Shown: piece by piece, positions 1 to 8,850 of the stretch
Numbering within the stretch: position 1 is the stretch's first letter
How the letters are laid out: each line of letters opens with the position of its first letter
NCBI GenBank assembly: GCA_026770615.1
Contig: MU631539.1
Span: 185,805-202,310, forward strand
DNA length: 16,506 nt
Direction: 5' to 3'
Source of the DNA: Pavlovales sp. CCMP2436
Lineage: Eukaryota; Haptophyta; Pavlovophyceae; Pavlovales
Translations under genes and position numbers: made by a program
Notes under the pieces: generated by a model
The model's input: only the letters and a program-made list of their open reading frames with translations
Told to the model about the DNA's origin: nothing
Databases searched by the model: none

Positions 1-2264
1 ACATGCTGCGACCAAAAGACGCGCCAGCTCGCCTTCGAGTGGCTCCGGGCGCTGGGCACGCAGGCCCTGCGCTGGGCTGCGCGCTGGACGTGGGAGCACC
101 TCACGCTGGACGTGCACTCCACACAGCGCGCCGAAGCGATCATCAGCGCGCTCTGCAACATCATCAGCGCCTCGGACAAGCTAGCCAAGCTCCTCGAGAA
201 ACTCTCTAAATTCGAGTCGAACCGCGTCATGCGCAAGTTTATTGCGGCGCACCTTCGCGTTCTCGTGCAGGTGAGAGCTGCACCGCCCCGCGCCCACCCC
301 CACCATCGCCCACACGCGATCCTGCACTCACACTCTCTGCCCCGCACCTCCCACGTAGGATGCCGCTTGCGTCAGCATCGTGGTGCGTGACCAGCTCGCA
401 AAGATCCTCGTCCCGAGGTGCGCGCTAGCCTTTTTTTTTTTTTTTTTAGAGACGTAATCATATTCATTATAGTCTCAGTCTTGTTTTCAGAAATAATGAA
501 AAAAAAACATTCATAATAACAAAACAAAACAAAATCACCAAACTCCGATCATCATTTCATCCTATTGTTAATAGCAAATCACCCGTGCTATTGTTAACAA
601 GAATAATAGCAATACTAAAATAATAGTAGTAGTGGTAGTATTATAGAATTATGAATACTCATACTAATGATAGGCATAAGTATAGCTATTATCATTATCA
701 TTGTAATTGTAATATTATGCAATGCAATGCAAACGATAGTAGTAATAATATTCCGTATTGGTCAAAGTTTTTTTTTTGCTAGAATCATAATAATAGTCTA
801 TGTCATATTTGCAGAAATGAAACATATTTTTATAATTAAAAAATAAGAAATTCTCAAGCCAATATCATGATCTCTTCCTACTGCTCAAAATTCGTAATTC
901 ACCCGGGCTATTTGTAGCAAAAATAGGCATCAGTAATAGTAATAATGTTAATAGATGCAGCAATACTAATTTAATTGTAATACTAATATTACTACTACTG
1001 CTACATTGCATTTCGCAATGTTCCCTATTGATATTATTAGTACTTTTATTGGTCATACTGATCGTTAGTAGATCCCAAGATTGCCCCTAAAATATATGTA
1101 TATATATATGAACTCACAATAGTACGAATGTTATATCCCATTAGGCGCTCGAGCGTGTCCGCAAGCAGGCGTCGCTCGCCCCGCTCTACAAGATCGAGCG
1201 GATCTCAGATGATGACGATGTGCCCATCTCGCAGTGCGAGTACCGCGTGACGTATGTCGCCCCGCCGCAGGCTGTCCCCGCAGGCGGTGGGCTCGTCTAG
1301 TGCGGAGGGGAGAAGGCTGGCGCGGCTGTGGGCTCTGGGCCATTGCCAGGTGTGCTGGATCCAGTTGACAACGCCGTGCTTCTTGCCGACCATGGGCTCA
1401 ACCAGCAGTGGTGCAGCGTCACGCACGTCGCGTCGCTCCGCAAATGGTATAGACCCCCCCCCGGCACACACACGCACGCCTCCCCCCACCTACTAACACA
1501 CACCCCAACCCCTCCCCCCCCTCCCCCCTCGCAGCACGTGCCAGCAGCCTAACTGCTCGGGCCTCCCATGTCGCCACCAGCTGGCGATCTGGAACTACCT
1601 CTGGCGACACACGACATGTCCGAGATCCACTCTCTCGCGTTCAACATCAAGAATACCATCACGCCCGTGTGGCTGAAGGAGTCGCACGACGTGCTTGCGG
1701 TTGCTGCAGCCGTCCGGCAGCAGTAGCGCGACATCTTCCATGCCAACCTGGCGGGCCGCAGGCACGGACAAGACGCACGCGACGTCTTTACCCGCTCGGA
1801 GCTCGGGGCGTACGCGGTCGCGCAATTTCGCCCCATTGCCGAGTTGTACGCGGGCAGCGAGGAGACCATCGACCTCCTCGTCGCTCACATGCTCAAGTTC
1901 AAACAGCTCGCCCCAAAAGGTACGCACGGCTCTGCTCCCAGCGCGCGTGGCTCTGCTCCCAGCCCGGCCTCGCGCGAGCGCTTGTTTTGACAATGACGCT
2001 GATCTCGCTCACCCGACGCGCCTGCATGTGCCTTGCGGTGCAGGTGCGTCGAAGCGCGCCAAAAAGGCCGTCGCGACTGCGCGAGTAATCGATGAGGAGG
2101 AGGAGGAGGAGGAGGCTGCGCACACGGAGGCCGTGGGCGGGGCCGGACCCTCGGGGAAGCACGACCCACCCCCGCAGGCTCGCACCATTTTGAACCCGAC
2201 GCACAAGCCTAAGCCCGGGAAGGTGGCGCAGGCTCGCAGGAAGGGCGCTCACGAAAGGGGCTGA
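1..2264 (+). pseudogene. Mutator-like (MULE/FAR1-type) transposase, 3' half, with SWIM zinc finger; disrupted
   Basis: DNA-transposase remnant, 5' part outside the window. Exon 1 (1-270) encodes the block W-T-W-E-H-L-T-L-D-V-H-S-T-Q-R-A-E-A-I, which matches the end of the MULE transposase core. Inferred introns are 271-358 and 1447-1534 (both 88 bp) and 1920-2043 (124 bp), all GT-AG and phase-consistent. The 1447-1534 join restores a SWIM finger (C-T-C, then eight residues, then C-R-H). The last exon (2044-2264) gives an acidic Glu run and a Lys/Arg-rich tail ending in TGA. Damage: in-frame TAG at 1298-1300 and 1724-1726, a one-base frameshift between about 1590 and 1616, and an AT-rich insertion at 427-1144. 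Family assignment is fairly secure; the frameshift and stops make an active product unlikely unless they are sequencing errors. Confidence 0.75.
422..1149 (-). mobile_element. AT-rich poly(A)-tailed retroposon, probably a head-to-tail dimer, inserted in the MULE gene
   Basis: The insertion body is about 427-1144, flanked by direct repeats GCGCT at 422-426 and 1145-1149, which look like a target-site duplication. Composition drops abruptly from GC-rich coding to AT-rich. A run of 17 T (431-447) near the left end implies a poly(A) tail on the minus strand. A second T run (about 769-778) sits inside, and the sequence after it resembles that after the first: T run, then GTAATCAT.. versus AATCATAA.., CAGAAAT blocks, and CACCCG(T/G)GCTATT blocks at about 585 and 901. 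This suggests two diverged units of roughly 320 bp. No coding capacity is convincing. Removing 422-1144 restores the MULE reading frame exactly. Those borders also read GC...AG, so it could be spliced as a GC-AG intron. Confidence 0.6.
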
Positions 2265-2460
2265 TGTGCGGACACTCCGGCCGCACTTACTTGTCCTGGG
2301 GACTGGGTGTGCTAGTTGTAGTTAGCGGCTAGTTAAAGTTTTACTTAAGTGAACTTAGTCTTAGGATAAACGTGTCAAAACCACATATATATAGGGACCT
2401 CAGACCTGGCCCACGCCACTGACGTCATATTTAACTATATAGACAAGAGCCAAGTACGCG

Positions 2461-3183
2461 TCACGCCGCCTGACTAGTGTCTAGACGCGAGCTTCGTCGC
2501 CCTACTGAACGAGCAGTATAGGTAGCCCTTGTGCCTGTGGCCGGCTTGACGAGCTTGAAGCCTTTGCTCGACGCCCAATGTTGCAGCGCGGCTCGTGCAT
2601 ACTCGAACGGCTCCCACGGACCCACCGGCAGGTCGTCGGGGCGGTCGACCACCTTGCGGAACAGCGCGTCGACCACCTCGAATGAGCAGCGCACATCCGC
2701 GGGCGCCGGGGGCGCCTCAGCCGGAGCAGCAGCCGGAGCAGCAGCCGGAGCCGGCGTCGTGCGCTGCGGAGCCGGCTCGAGCGACGCGCGGAGCGGCGAC
2801 GGCACGGGCGACAGTCCTCCGCCCGGCGAGCGGGGGCGCATCGTGTCGAGGCGCTGCGAGCTGTGCGGAGCCGGCTCGAGCGATGAGCGGCTCGGCGACG
2901 GCACGGGCGGTAGTCCTCCGCCCGGCGAGCGGGGTCGCAGCGTGCCGTGGCGCGGCGAGCTGTGCGGCGACCGAGCGAGCGTCGAGCGGAGCGGCGACGC
3001 CGCCGGCGAGTTCAGCGGCGGCCGAGCGAGCGACGAGCGGCGCGGCGACGCCGCCGGCGAGGCCACGCGCGACAGCGCCGGGCGGTGCGGCGAGGGGAGC
3101 GCCTCGGTGGGCGGCTGCGATGAGGGCGCGCCGCGCGCCGCCGCCGCCGGCCCGCTCCTGCCGAGGCCCAAGAACGCGAACAT
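2461..3183 (-). CDS. Ser/Pro-rich protein with FAR1/MULE-like N-terminal domain, 3'-truncated or continuing past an intron
   Basis: Minus-strand frame open from 3270 to 2461. I prefer the ATG at 3183 (starting M-F-A-F-L-G-L-G-R), because upstream codons look noncoding. Residues 10-165 are low complexity, with many S-P-x-R motifs in repeats of 33 and 17 residues. The last 70 or so residues change character: a block V-R-C-S-F-E-V-V-D-A-L-F, then A-L-Q-H-W-A-S-S-K-G-F-K-L-V and T-R-A-T-Y-T. This resembles the N-terminal FAR1-type DNA-binding segment that precedes MULE transposase cores (inference). No transposase core follows. A GTAGGG after the T-Y-T-A-R-S codons could be a splice donor, but the next exon would run into the plus-strand MULE remnant, so I treat the gene as truncated. 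It converges on the gene at 1-2264. Confidence 0.45.
   Translation of the reverse strand: MFAFLGLGRSGPAAAARGAPSSQPPTEALPSPHRPALSRVASPAASPRRSSLARPPLNSPAASPLRSTLARSPHSSPRHGTLRPRSPGGGLPPVPSPSRSSLEPAPHSSQRLDTMRPRSPGGGLSPVPSPLRASLEPAPQRTTPAPAAAPAAAPAEAPPAPADVRCSFEVVDALFRKVVDRPDDLPVGPWEPFEYARAALQHWASSKGFKLVKPATGTRATYTARSVGRRSSRLDTSQAA
2771..3071. repeat. Two nested tandem repeats (99 bp and 51 bp periods) in the Ser/Pro-rich gene
   Basis: A 99-bp unit starting GCCGGCTCGAGCGA occurs at 2771-2869 and 2870-2968. A related 51-bp unit starting CCGAGCGAGCG follows at 2971 and 3022. Both periods are multiples of three, so the minus-strand frame is preserved (33 and 17 codons). Encoded units carry S-P-G-G-G-L-(S/P)-P-V-P-S-P and S-P-L-R-S-T-L-A-R-S-P. 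Confidence 0.75.
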
Positions 3184-3282
3184 CGCGTTGCGCTCGCTCT
3201 GGGCAGCGCTCTGCCAAGTGCGGGCGCAGCGCTGCCAAGTGCGAGGCCTGCGAAGTGCTCCGAGTAACACGCTGGCACGGAG

Positions 3283-3360
3283 ACGGACTCCGAATTACGG
3301 ACTCCGAATTAGACTGTCTTGAGCCCGTATTCCGAGACGAACTCGGAATTAGACGGGCTC
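3283..3360. repeat. 14-bp direct repeat followed by a 40-nt hairpin
   Basis: ACGGACTCCGAATT occurs twice head to tail (3283-3296, 3297-3310). Next to it, GAGCCCGT (3321-3328) pairs perfectly with ACGGGCTC (3353-3360), and ATTCCGAG (3329-3336) with CTCGGAAT (3342-3349), leaving a 5-nt loop and a 3-nt bulge. The half-site ATTCCGAGT or its complement recurs across the block. It lies upstream of the minus-strand start at 3183, so it may be promoter or transposon-end sequence; function is inferred only. Confidence 0.6.
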
Positions 3361-3369
3361 GCATTACGG

Positions 3370-4115
3370 AAGCCGCAAGAAACGGTGGCTTTCGCGCTGA
3401 GCCCGTGCGGCGCGCGTGCAGAGCGACGTTGCGCCCCCGAAAGCGCACGGATCACCCGCTCGCGAGCGCCGCCGCCGGGCGCAAGCCTAATACCCGTGCA
3501 TCCTGCTGCTCTCCGCCCGCCCCGCGCCCCGCCACCACCGCACAGGCTCGCTGGGCCGTCGAATCGCACGTGCGCGCGCGGATCCGGCTCCGCCGGACGA
3601 GGCTTGCGGCACGGGGCGGCGGCGCGCGGGCCATCGGGCGCGATGATTTACACCCGTATAGGGCGCATTCCGCCATCGTGATTCTCCGCCCCGGTTCTGC
3701 CGCGTCCACAACCGGGCTCAATGTGGGGGCGCTACGCGTGGTTTCGGCCGGGCTCGATCGGGGCCACGTGTGCGTGCCGGGCGGGCGGCAGAAGACCGCC
3801 TCGGACGCGTCGCGGGGCCGTAGTGGTCCCCTTTCGCCCCTCTTGCCATTCGCCGGGCGCGCGCGCGCGCTGCCTCGGGTGCAACCTGTGGCCCAGCCAT
3901 CGACCCGAGCAGGCACCCGCCTGCTTGCTCGGCCGGGTCCTGGCTGGCTGGGGTGTCATAGGAAGGGGGGTCTGGCGCTCCTCTCTGGCACCTGCCTGGC
4001 TGTGCGAGCGCTGGTCCGCCCTCGGCTCGTCTGGACGCCTGTGCAGTGGCCGGTACGCGCGCTTGGCGTGCACAGTACCTAGAGCTCCTCTCTTGACTAA
4101 GAATAACGTGCCTGT
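3370..4115. other. GC-rich stretch without a convincing gene
   Basis: All six frames contain long open stretches here, as expected when GC is very high. None shows a recognisable motif, balanced amino-acid use or splice-consistent continuation. It contains a (GC)n tract at about 3859-3870. I see nothing else to annotate. Confidence 0.5.
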
Positions 4116-4760
4116 CTAGGTGGGTCATGGCTACTTCCGGATCCGTTTTACATATACTTCCGGATCCGTGCCGCGGAGTGACCTAAAGCAGATCCGTGGG
4201 GCCAGAAGCGGACCCGAATGGGCTAAAAGCGGATCCGTGTGCGCACTTGAGCGAAAAGCGGATCCGTCCGGCGCTCCTGAGCGTAAAGCGGATCCGCGAG
4301 GTAAATGTCGGGCTGCGATAAGCAGCAAAAAGCTTTTCGCTATAGATCGGACCTATCGCGGAATGTGAGAAGCGGATCCGCGCGTGCTAGACGTGAATCC
4401 CAACGCACGCAAAAACAACATTAGCGCCGACTCTTGCCCACCGCCACATTGGCGCCTACCGCTAACGGCATGCTGAGGCTGAGCGTGCAGTCGCTCGTGC
4501 GCTCCGGCGACGCAGCGATGCACAGCGACTCGAGGTTCGAGCTTTTTACAGCTTTTCAGCCTGATATTCACCTCGCGGATCCGCTTTATGCTCAGGTGCG
4601 CCGGGTGGATCCACTTTTCGCTCAAGTGCGCGCGCGGATCCGCTTTTAGCCCGCATACGGGTCCGTTTCTGCCCCCACGGATCCGCTTTAGGCCACTCTG
4701 CGGCACGGATCCGGAAATATGTGAAAATCGGATCCGGAAGTAGCCGTGACTCCTGCCTAG
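4116..4760. mobile_element. Foldback / long-TIR nonautonomous DNA element
   Basis: The left arm (4116-4333) and the reverse complement of the right arm (4541-4760) align nearly end to end. Shared landmarks in the same order include CTAGG, GGCTACTTCCGGATCCG, GTGCCGC(G/A)GAGTG, CCTAAAGC, CACTTGAGCGAAAAG, AAAGCGGATCCGCGAGGT and a terminal AAAAAGC. Each arm is itself built from short subrepeats centred on GGATCC (often AAAGCGGATCCG) every 20-30 bp. The central 207 bp (4334-4540) has one more GGATCC unit and no clear gene. Long arms made of internal repeats are typical of foldback-type elements, where subterminal repeats can be transposase-binding sites (established for such families; inferred here). 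I could not define a target-site duplication. Confidence 0.8.
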
Positions 4761-5231
4761 GCTCACTCTCCGGGTCGCGCGGTCAGCATCCGCCTTATAC
4801 TCTCAGCATGCGGCTCTGAACCGGCTCGCTCTGTTCCGCCTGACGCTTGCTGCTGACGAATCCAACTTTCACTCGCGCGTTGATTCTATTTCATAATTAA
4901 AATTGCCTCTATACTTTTAACACTTGACCAAGTTAGAAAACAGTGTAATATTTGGATGCAGTCAAAAGTTGATAAATATTTTGGTATGAATGTAACGTAC
5001 TAGCCGGGACGTTGGCCTCCTGCCCCCTCCCATCGGCGGCCGCACACTGGGGCCAGCAGAGAAGGCACACCGCTGGCCTGTTCGACAAGTTCATTATTTA
5101 AGACTGTATTTACATTATTTAAGAATTATTTAAGACTGTATTTACATTATTTAAGTACGGCCAAGCCATCCATCGATTTCAGCGCAGTGATCGTGTATAA
5201 AAAAAATAAACAGTTGTCAATTTAGTAGCTA
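4761..5231. other. Noncoding AT-rich DNA with a short tandem repeat
   Basis: No supported gene. A 31-bp sequence beginning ATTATTTAAGACTGTATTT occurs twice in tandem (5093-5123 and 5125-5155; period 32). The rest is AT-rich DNA with a GC-rich patch at about 5005-5080. Confidence 0.55.
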
Positions 5232-5322
5232 ACCATACCTGCTGCCAGGACTAACGTCTGACGTTGACCAAGTCAGTGAGTGAACAACACCTGTTGAATC
5301 ATGCTGAGCCGCTATATATATA
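5232..5322 (+). repeat. Dispersed repeat family R1, copy 1
   Basis: About 90 bp beginning ACCATACCTGCTGCCAGGAC and ending near CATGCTGAGCCGC before an (AT)n tract. It matches 14467-14557 with only a few mismatches, mostly C/T. A 25-bp piece recurs at 15361-15385. No coding capacity; it is probably part of an interspersed element whose full extent is not visible. Confidence 0.75.
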
Positions 5323-6210
5323 TATATAGCTAACCAACTAGATAAAGAACGTAAGTGTCAAAAACACGTAAGTCACTTTAGTACGCGTTGATGTAGCCAG
5401 ATGGAAGAAATATTGGCGGGGTCGTCATCGACTCTGACACCGAATGAATGAAAGTTGGTGTGTCCACAGTGTAACTAATTAGCTTTATATTTAGCATTGT
5501 AGCCCTTAGCTCCTCATGTGACCGCTCCTGCCATGCTCCCGCCCCCCGCAGCTACTGCTTTACTGTGCCCCACTCAACACTAGGGTGGGGGTTGCGTGCG
5601 CCCCCAGGCCCTACCCCTGCCCACCTCCGCCCACCATGCACTGACTGGTGCACCCCGGCTCCGGTCGGCACCAAAAGGAAGCGATCCGGGTCATTCATAT
5701 TAACCGATCTCGTTAGTGTTGGAGCTAGGGTTCTAGGTTAGTTAGGGTTCGGGCGCGTCTTTTATTTACGTTATCAGCTAGACCCCTGAGCCTGTTTAAC
5801 CAGCTTTTTGGCCTATGCAATAGGCTGCGTTTGGCACGCTGTAGCCGACGCACCGCGCATCGGACACCCAGGGTCATCGCCCATTGCCGTGGACGCCAAA
5901 ACATAGTTATGGGGATAGCCAGGATTCAATCAGCTTTACAATGCGATCTCCTGGTGGCCCGCGTACAGAAAAAGGTGTAACTGCCTGAGATTCTCTCTCA
6001 GACGTCCTGCCAGGGACGTCCTGGACTCTAGGACCTCGTGGACGTCCCGGGTCTGGCCCCGGAAGGGCATTTGAGAGTTGCAGTCTTAAGAGTTTGGAAT
6101 ACTGAGAGCAGTAATACGAGTAGCAGTTGCGCACGTAGCGCGCAGCGCGCGCGCCGCGCGCGCGAACTGCGCGTGCAGGCTTTAAAGGTGCGCACGGCCC
6201 TAATAAACAT
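5323..6210. other. Noncoding region upstream of the chromodomain element
   Basis: It starts with an (AT)n tract and contains C-rich patches (about 5525-5640) and several GGACGTCC-like palindromes between 6001 and 6050. A minus-strand frame is open across 5907-6584, but its translation is Arg/Ser-rich and crosses the border of the inverted-repeat element, so I do not call it a gene. Confidence 0.45.
6124..6169. repeat. CG-alternating tract within an imperfect inverted repeat
   Basis: CAGTTGCGC (6124-6132) faces GCGCGAACTG (6160-6169) around a nearly pure alternating GC run (6138-6163). Such a tract can form a hairpin or Z-DNA. It lies about 45 bp outside the left end of the element at 6211. 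Confidence 0.5.
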
Positions 6211-6247
6211 ACGGCTGACCCCAGGCTAAAGGGGGGGAGGTCTGCAG

Positions 6248-6558
6248 TAAACGTTTTACTTTTAACGATGGGCTGAGAGCCAGCGCACCACACTTGGACC
6301 ATCCCACGGGGTGCATGAGGGGAGCCCATAGCCGGAATTGTAAAGCAATCCGAGCACCCCTTGGCCATGAAACACGTACGACGGTCGTCGCCGACGAACA
6401 CGACGACTGGTTTCACGACGACGACGTCTTGTCGACGACGGCCCAAAAATTGCCCGACAAGTTTAGAATTCCGGCTATGGCCTTGCCATGAGCACCTACG
6501 GGGTTGGTCTAAGCGACAGCGTCCCACGACTTGGCCAGGCTTCGATGGAAAACGTTTA
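6248..6558. repeat. Approx. 310-bp hairpin (imperfect inverted repeat) just inside the left end
   Basis: TAAACGTTTT (6248-6257) pairs with AAAACGTTTA (6549-6558), and CCATAGCCGGAATT (6326-6339) pairs perfectly with 6467-6480. Intervening sequence aligns imperfectly, e.g. TGGACCATCCCACGGGG against TAGACCAACCCC on the other arm. The centre is rich in CGACGA repeats that pair with CGTCGT. It is either a small MITE nested in the larger unit or the leader region of the element's gene. Confidence 0.6.
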
Positions 6559-6675
6559 GCATCGAGCGTTCTGCAAGTGACCAATTTTCAAATTTACATA
6601 CTACCAAATTTGAAATGTACGGCACGCCAATCGATGGCAGCCCGCTATTGGACATCGCTCCTGCTCTTTTGCATC

Positions 6676-8536
6676 ATGGTCGATACCTCGCACGCGGAGG
6701 GGGCAGCGCGCGAGCCCCACCCAGGCCGACGTGTTCCTGGCGCGCAGCCGGAGCCGGTCGAGTACCCTGATAGGCACCCGCTGCAGCGCTGGATGGTCGC
6801 GGCGCATGTCGAGAAGCAGATGACGGGCAAAGCAGTCGGCTGGGCGCGCAAGCTGCCCAAAATGTTCATGGCGCCGACCAAAGACGCCGCGCTCGTGAAG
6901 CGCGCCGAGTACTTCGATGCGTACCTGCACGCGCCGCAGCGGGCGCCGGCGACGGCAAAGCGGCTGGCTGCGGAGGGCGCGGCGCCGGCGGCGCAGCGGG
7001 CTCGGCGCAGCTCGGCTCCGCCCAACCTCGCAGACCACAACCTCGAGCGGCGCGGACCGCGGCCGGGTGAGGGTCGAGCCGGACCAGGTCGCGGCTGCAC
7101 TTTCGAGCGCACAACACCCGTCTCGGTTGCTTCGCCGCCGCTGCTTCCCACCCCGCCGGGCGCGGGCGCAACCAACTGGCTGGTGCAGCACTCGCTCATG
7201 AAGCAGTGGCGGACTGCGCGCATCGAGCAGCTCGAGCAACAGCTCGAGGAGTACGCCAAGCTCCACGCGATGCAGGCGAGGTGCGCGGCGTTGCGCCGCA
7301 CCTCGCCCGGTATCGTGCCCACCGCGCGCAGCGCACTAATCAATGTACCCTGCGCGGCGCGTGCGCGCCGCCGCGCGCGCGGCACAGCACAATCATAGCG
7401 CAGAGCGAGGCGCTCAAGCTTCTCGAGGATCGCCTATGGCAAGCAGGGCAGTCGATCGTATCGGGCATCGACACTGGCGAAGCGCTCTTGCAGGCGTCGC
7501 ACGCGGCCGAGCTCGCGGAGCAGGAGGGCTGGAACAAAGTCATCGGCATCGGCTACTCGACCAAGCAGAAGCGCGACCTCATCTACCGCCACCTCGCCAA
7601 CCTGCGCGAGAGCCTGCGCGGGGTGACCGGCTCCAACCCCATCATGGCCAAGCAGCTCGTCGACTTGCTGCACGCGTGCGTGCACGCTGGCGAGCAGCGG
7701 CGCGTGGCCGCGGCCACGCTCGAGGCGCAGCGCAAGCAGCTGCTCTGCTCGGCCGTCACGTGCTCACTAGCCGAGTTCATGTCCGGGCTGCACGCGGCTG
7801 GGGGGTCCGGCCACTACCCGGACAAGGTGGCCAAGTCGATGCAGGCGCGCGCCGCGCCAGCCGCCCCGCCCGCTGCCCGCACGCGCGGCGAGGAGCTAAC
7901 TGTCTACTGCTCGCGCTGCGCCCGCGCGCCGGTTGCGCGCCCACACAGGTGATCGCGACCGCGGTGAGCAACGCGGCCGCGAGGCACGGCGTGAGCTACA
8001 AGGACATCGGCGAGCGGCTCGGACTCGCCCCTGAGCTGATCGGCAAGTGCAAGGCGTCCTTTAACCAGCTTGTCGACGACTGCGAGGGCCAGGACACCAT
8101 CCGCTTTGAGGCGGTGCGCGCTGGCGACAGCGCGCTTCGCGTTCGCCTGTGGGAGGCGCTCGAGCCGGGATCGTCGACCTTTACCCTCTCGGACATCGAG
8201 GTGCTCGTGGCAGCGCGGCGAGTGCGCGTGCCGGACGTGGAGCTCGTCGAGGCGCGGCAAGGTTCGCGCCGCGCCGAGCACAGCACTCGGCGGTTTGTCA
8301 TCTCGCCCGACTCGCTCCAGCAGATCCGCGCGGAGATGCCGACGTCAGACGACGAGTGGAAGGTGGAGAAGGTGCTGCAGTACCGCACATACTACCGCCA
8401 GGAGCAGTGGCTCATCAAGTGGAAGGACTACGGCGAGGATCGCAACACGTGGGAGCCTCTCGCTCACCTGAGCGACGACGTGCAGGTCGACGCCCAGCGC
8501 GTGAAGGAGCTCTGCATTGGAAGGCAGCTCGCGTGA
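6676..8536 (+). CDS. Chromodomain protein, three exons, intact (about 543 aa)
   Basis: Inferred exons are 6676-7280, 7388-7826 and 7949-8536; introns are 107 and 122 bp, GT-AG, and both joins keep frame. The first join is well constrained; the second donor (7827) is less certain. I chose the ATG at 6676 (M-V-D-T-S-H-A-E-G); an in-frame ATG at 6634 would add a hydrophobic start. Residues 39-80 are a basic helical segment, about 80-170 Ala/Pro/Arg-rich and disordered, about 180-202 Glu/Gln-rich and coiled-coil-like. Exon 2 is helical. About 361-384 (H-G-V-S-Y-K-D-I-G-E-R-L-G) looks like a helix-turn-helix. Residues 485-536 form a chromodomain: W-K-V-E-K-V-L, then W-L-I-K-W-K-D-Y and N-T-W-E-P. 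The W and Y of the methyl-lysine cage are kept, and the first cage aromatic is W rather than Y. Chromodomains usually bind methylated histone H3, and in mobile elements they steer integration. The N-terminal two thirds are unrecognised. Confidence 0.65.
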
Positions 8537-8850
8537 GTCAGGGCGCGTCAGGACTGAGACACGCGCGCGCATGACGGTGACGTCAACGGTGTAAGCCAAA
8601 TTGAGTTAAAGTAAGCACCGAATTTCAAATTTTCGCTTCGCTGGGGGAGGAATTGCAAGTGACTGCCAGCAGACCCCCCTTTAGCGTGGGGTCAGCCATA
8701 TACCATCAAAATTTCAGAGCCAATGGAGCTGTTGGTCAGGAGTTATGGTCAAAACTATGATATTCGTTTTCTTTGTTTGATTACTTCTGAAATATAAAAC
8801 TGACAAACGTGATGAATTGCCACCTTATAAATAAATAGAGAAATACATAT

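Larger units (their letters stand above)
6211..8699 (+). mobile_element. Inverted-repeat unit carrying a chromodomain gene (putative DNA transposon)
   Basis: Left end 6211-6245 and the reverse complement of 8669-8699 share GGCTGACCCCA, a (G/C) difference, GCTAAAGGGGGG and GTCTGC, differing by one or two substitutions and a few extra bases. The flanks read AAACATA at the left and, after the right end, ATATACC. A TA or ATA target duplication is therefore possible but weak. The unit contains one gene, fully inside the ends, plus an inner hairpin (6248-6558). I recognise no transposase catalytic motif, so it is either nonautonomous or encodes an unfamiliar recombinase. Right-end subterminal DNA is AT-rich and noncoding (8540-8668). 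Confidence 0.55.

Noticed and set aside
1298..1300. A short intron removing the in-frame TAG in the MULE gene
   Set aside because: No GT-AG pair of plausible length keeps the frame; nearby GC...AG options would be far shorter than the other introns here.
3370..4115. Long open frames on both strands
   Set aside because: All frames are open because GC is very high; translations are Arg/Ala/Pro/Gly-rich with no motif.
4116..4760. Regularly spaced GGATCC repeats as a CRISPR-like array
   Set aside because: Units are short, degenerate and mirrored in two inverted arms, with no unique constant-length spacers and a eukaryotic context; a foldback element explains them.
5735..5752. TTAGTTAGGGTTCGGG as telomere repeat
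   Set aside because: Only one imperfect unit; no array.
5907..6584. 225-codon minus-strand frame
   Set aside because: It crosses the inverted-repeat border and both hairpin arms, and its translation lacks any protein-like pattern.
6634..6675. Upstream ATG giving the chromodomain protein a hydrophobic, signal-peptide-like start
   Set aside because: A chromatin reader should be nuclear, and the ATG at 6676 gives a normal start; an upstream start cannot be excluded but is not preferred.
8530..8540. GTGAGT at the end of the chromodomain gene as a splice donor to a fourth exon
   Set aside because: It overlaps the stop codon, and the DNA after it is noncoding up to the right inverted end, so a terminal TGA is simpler.
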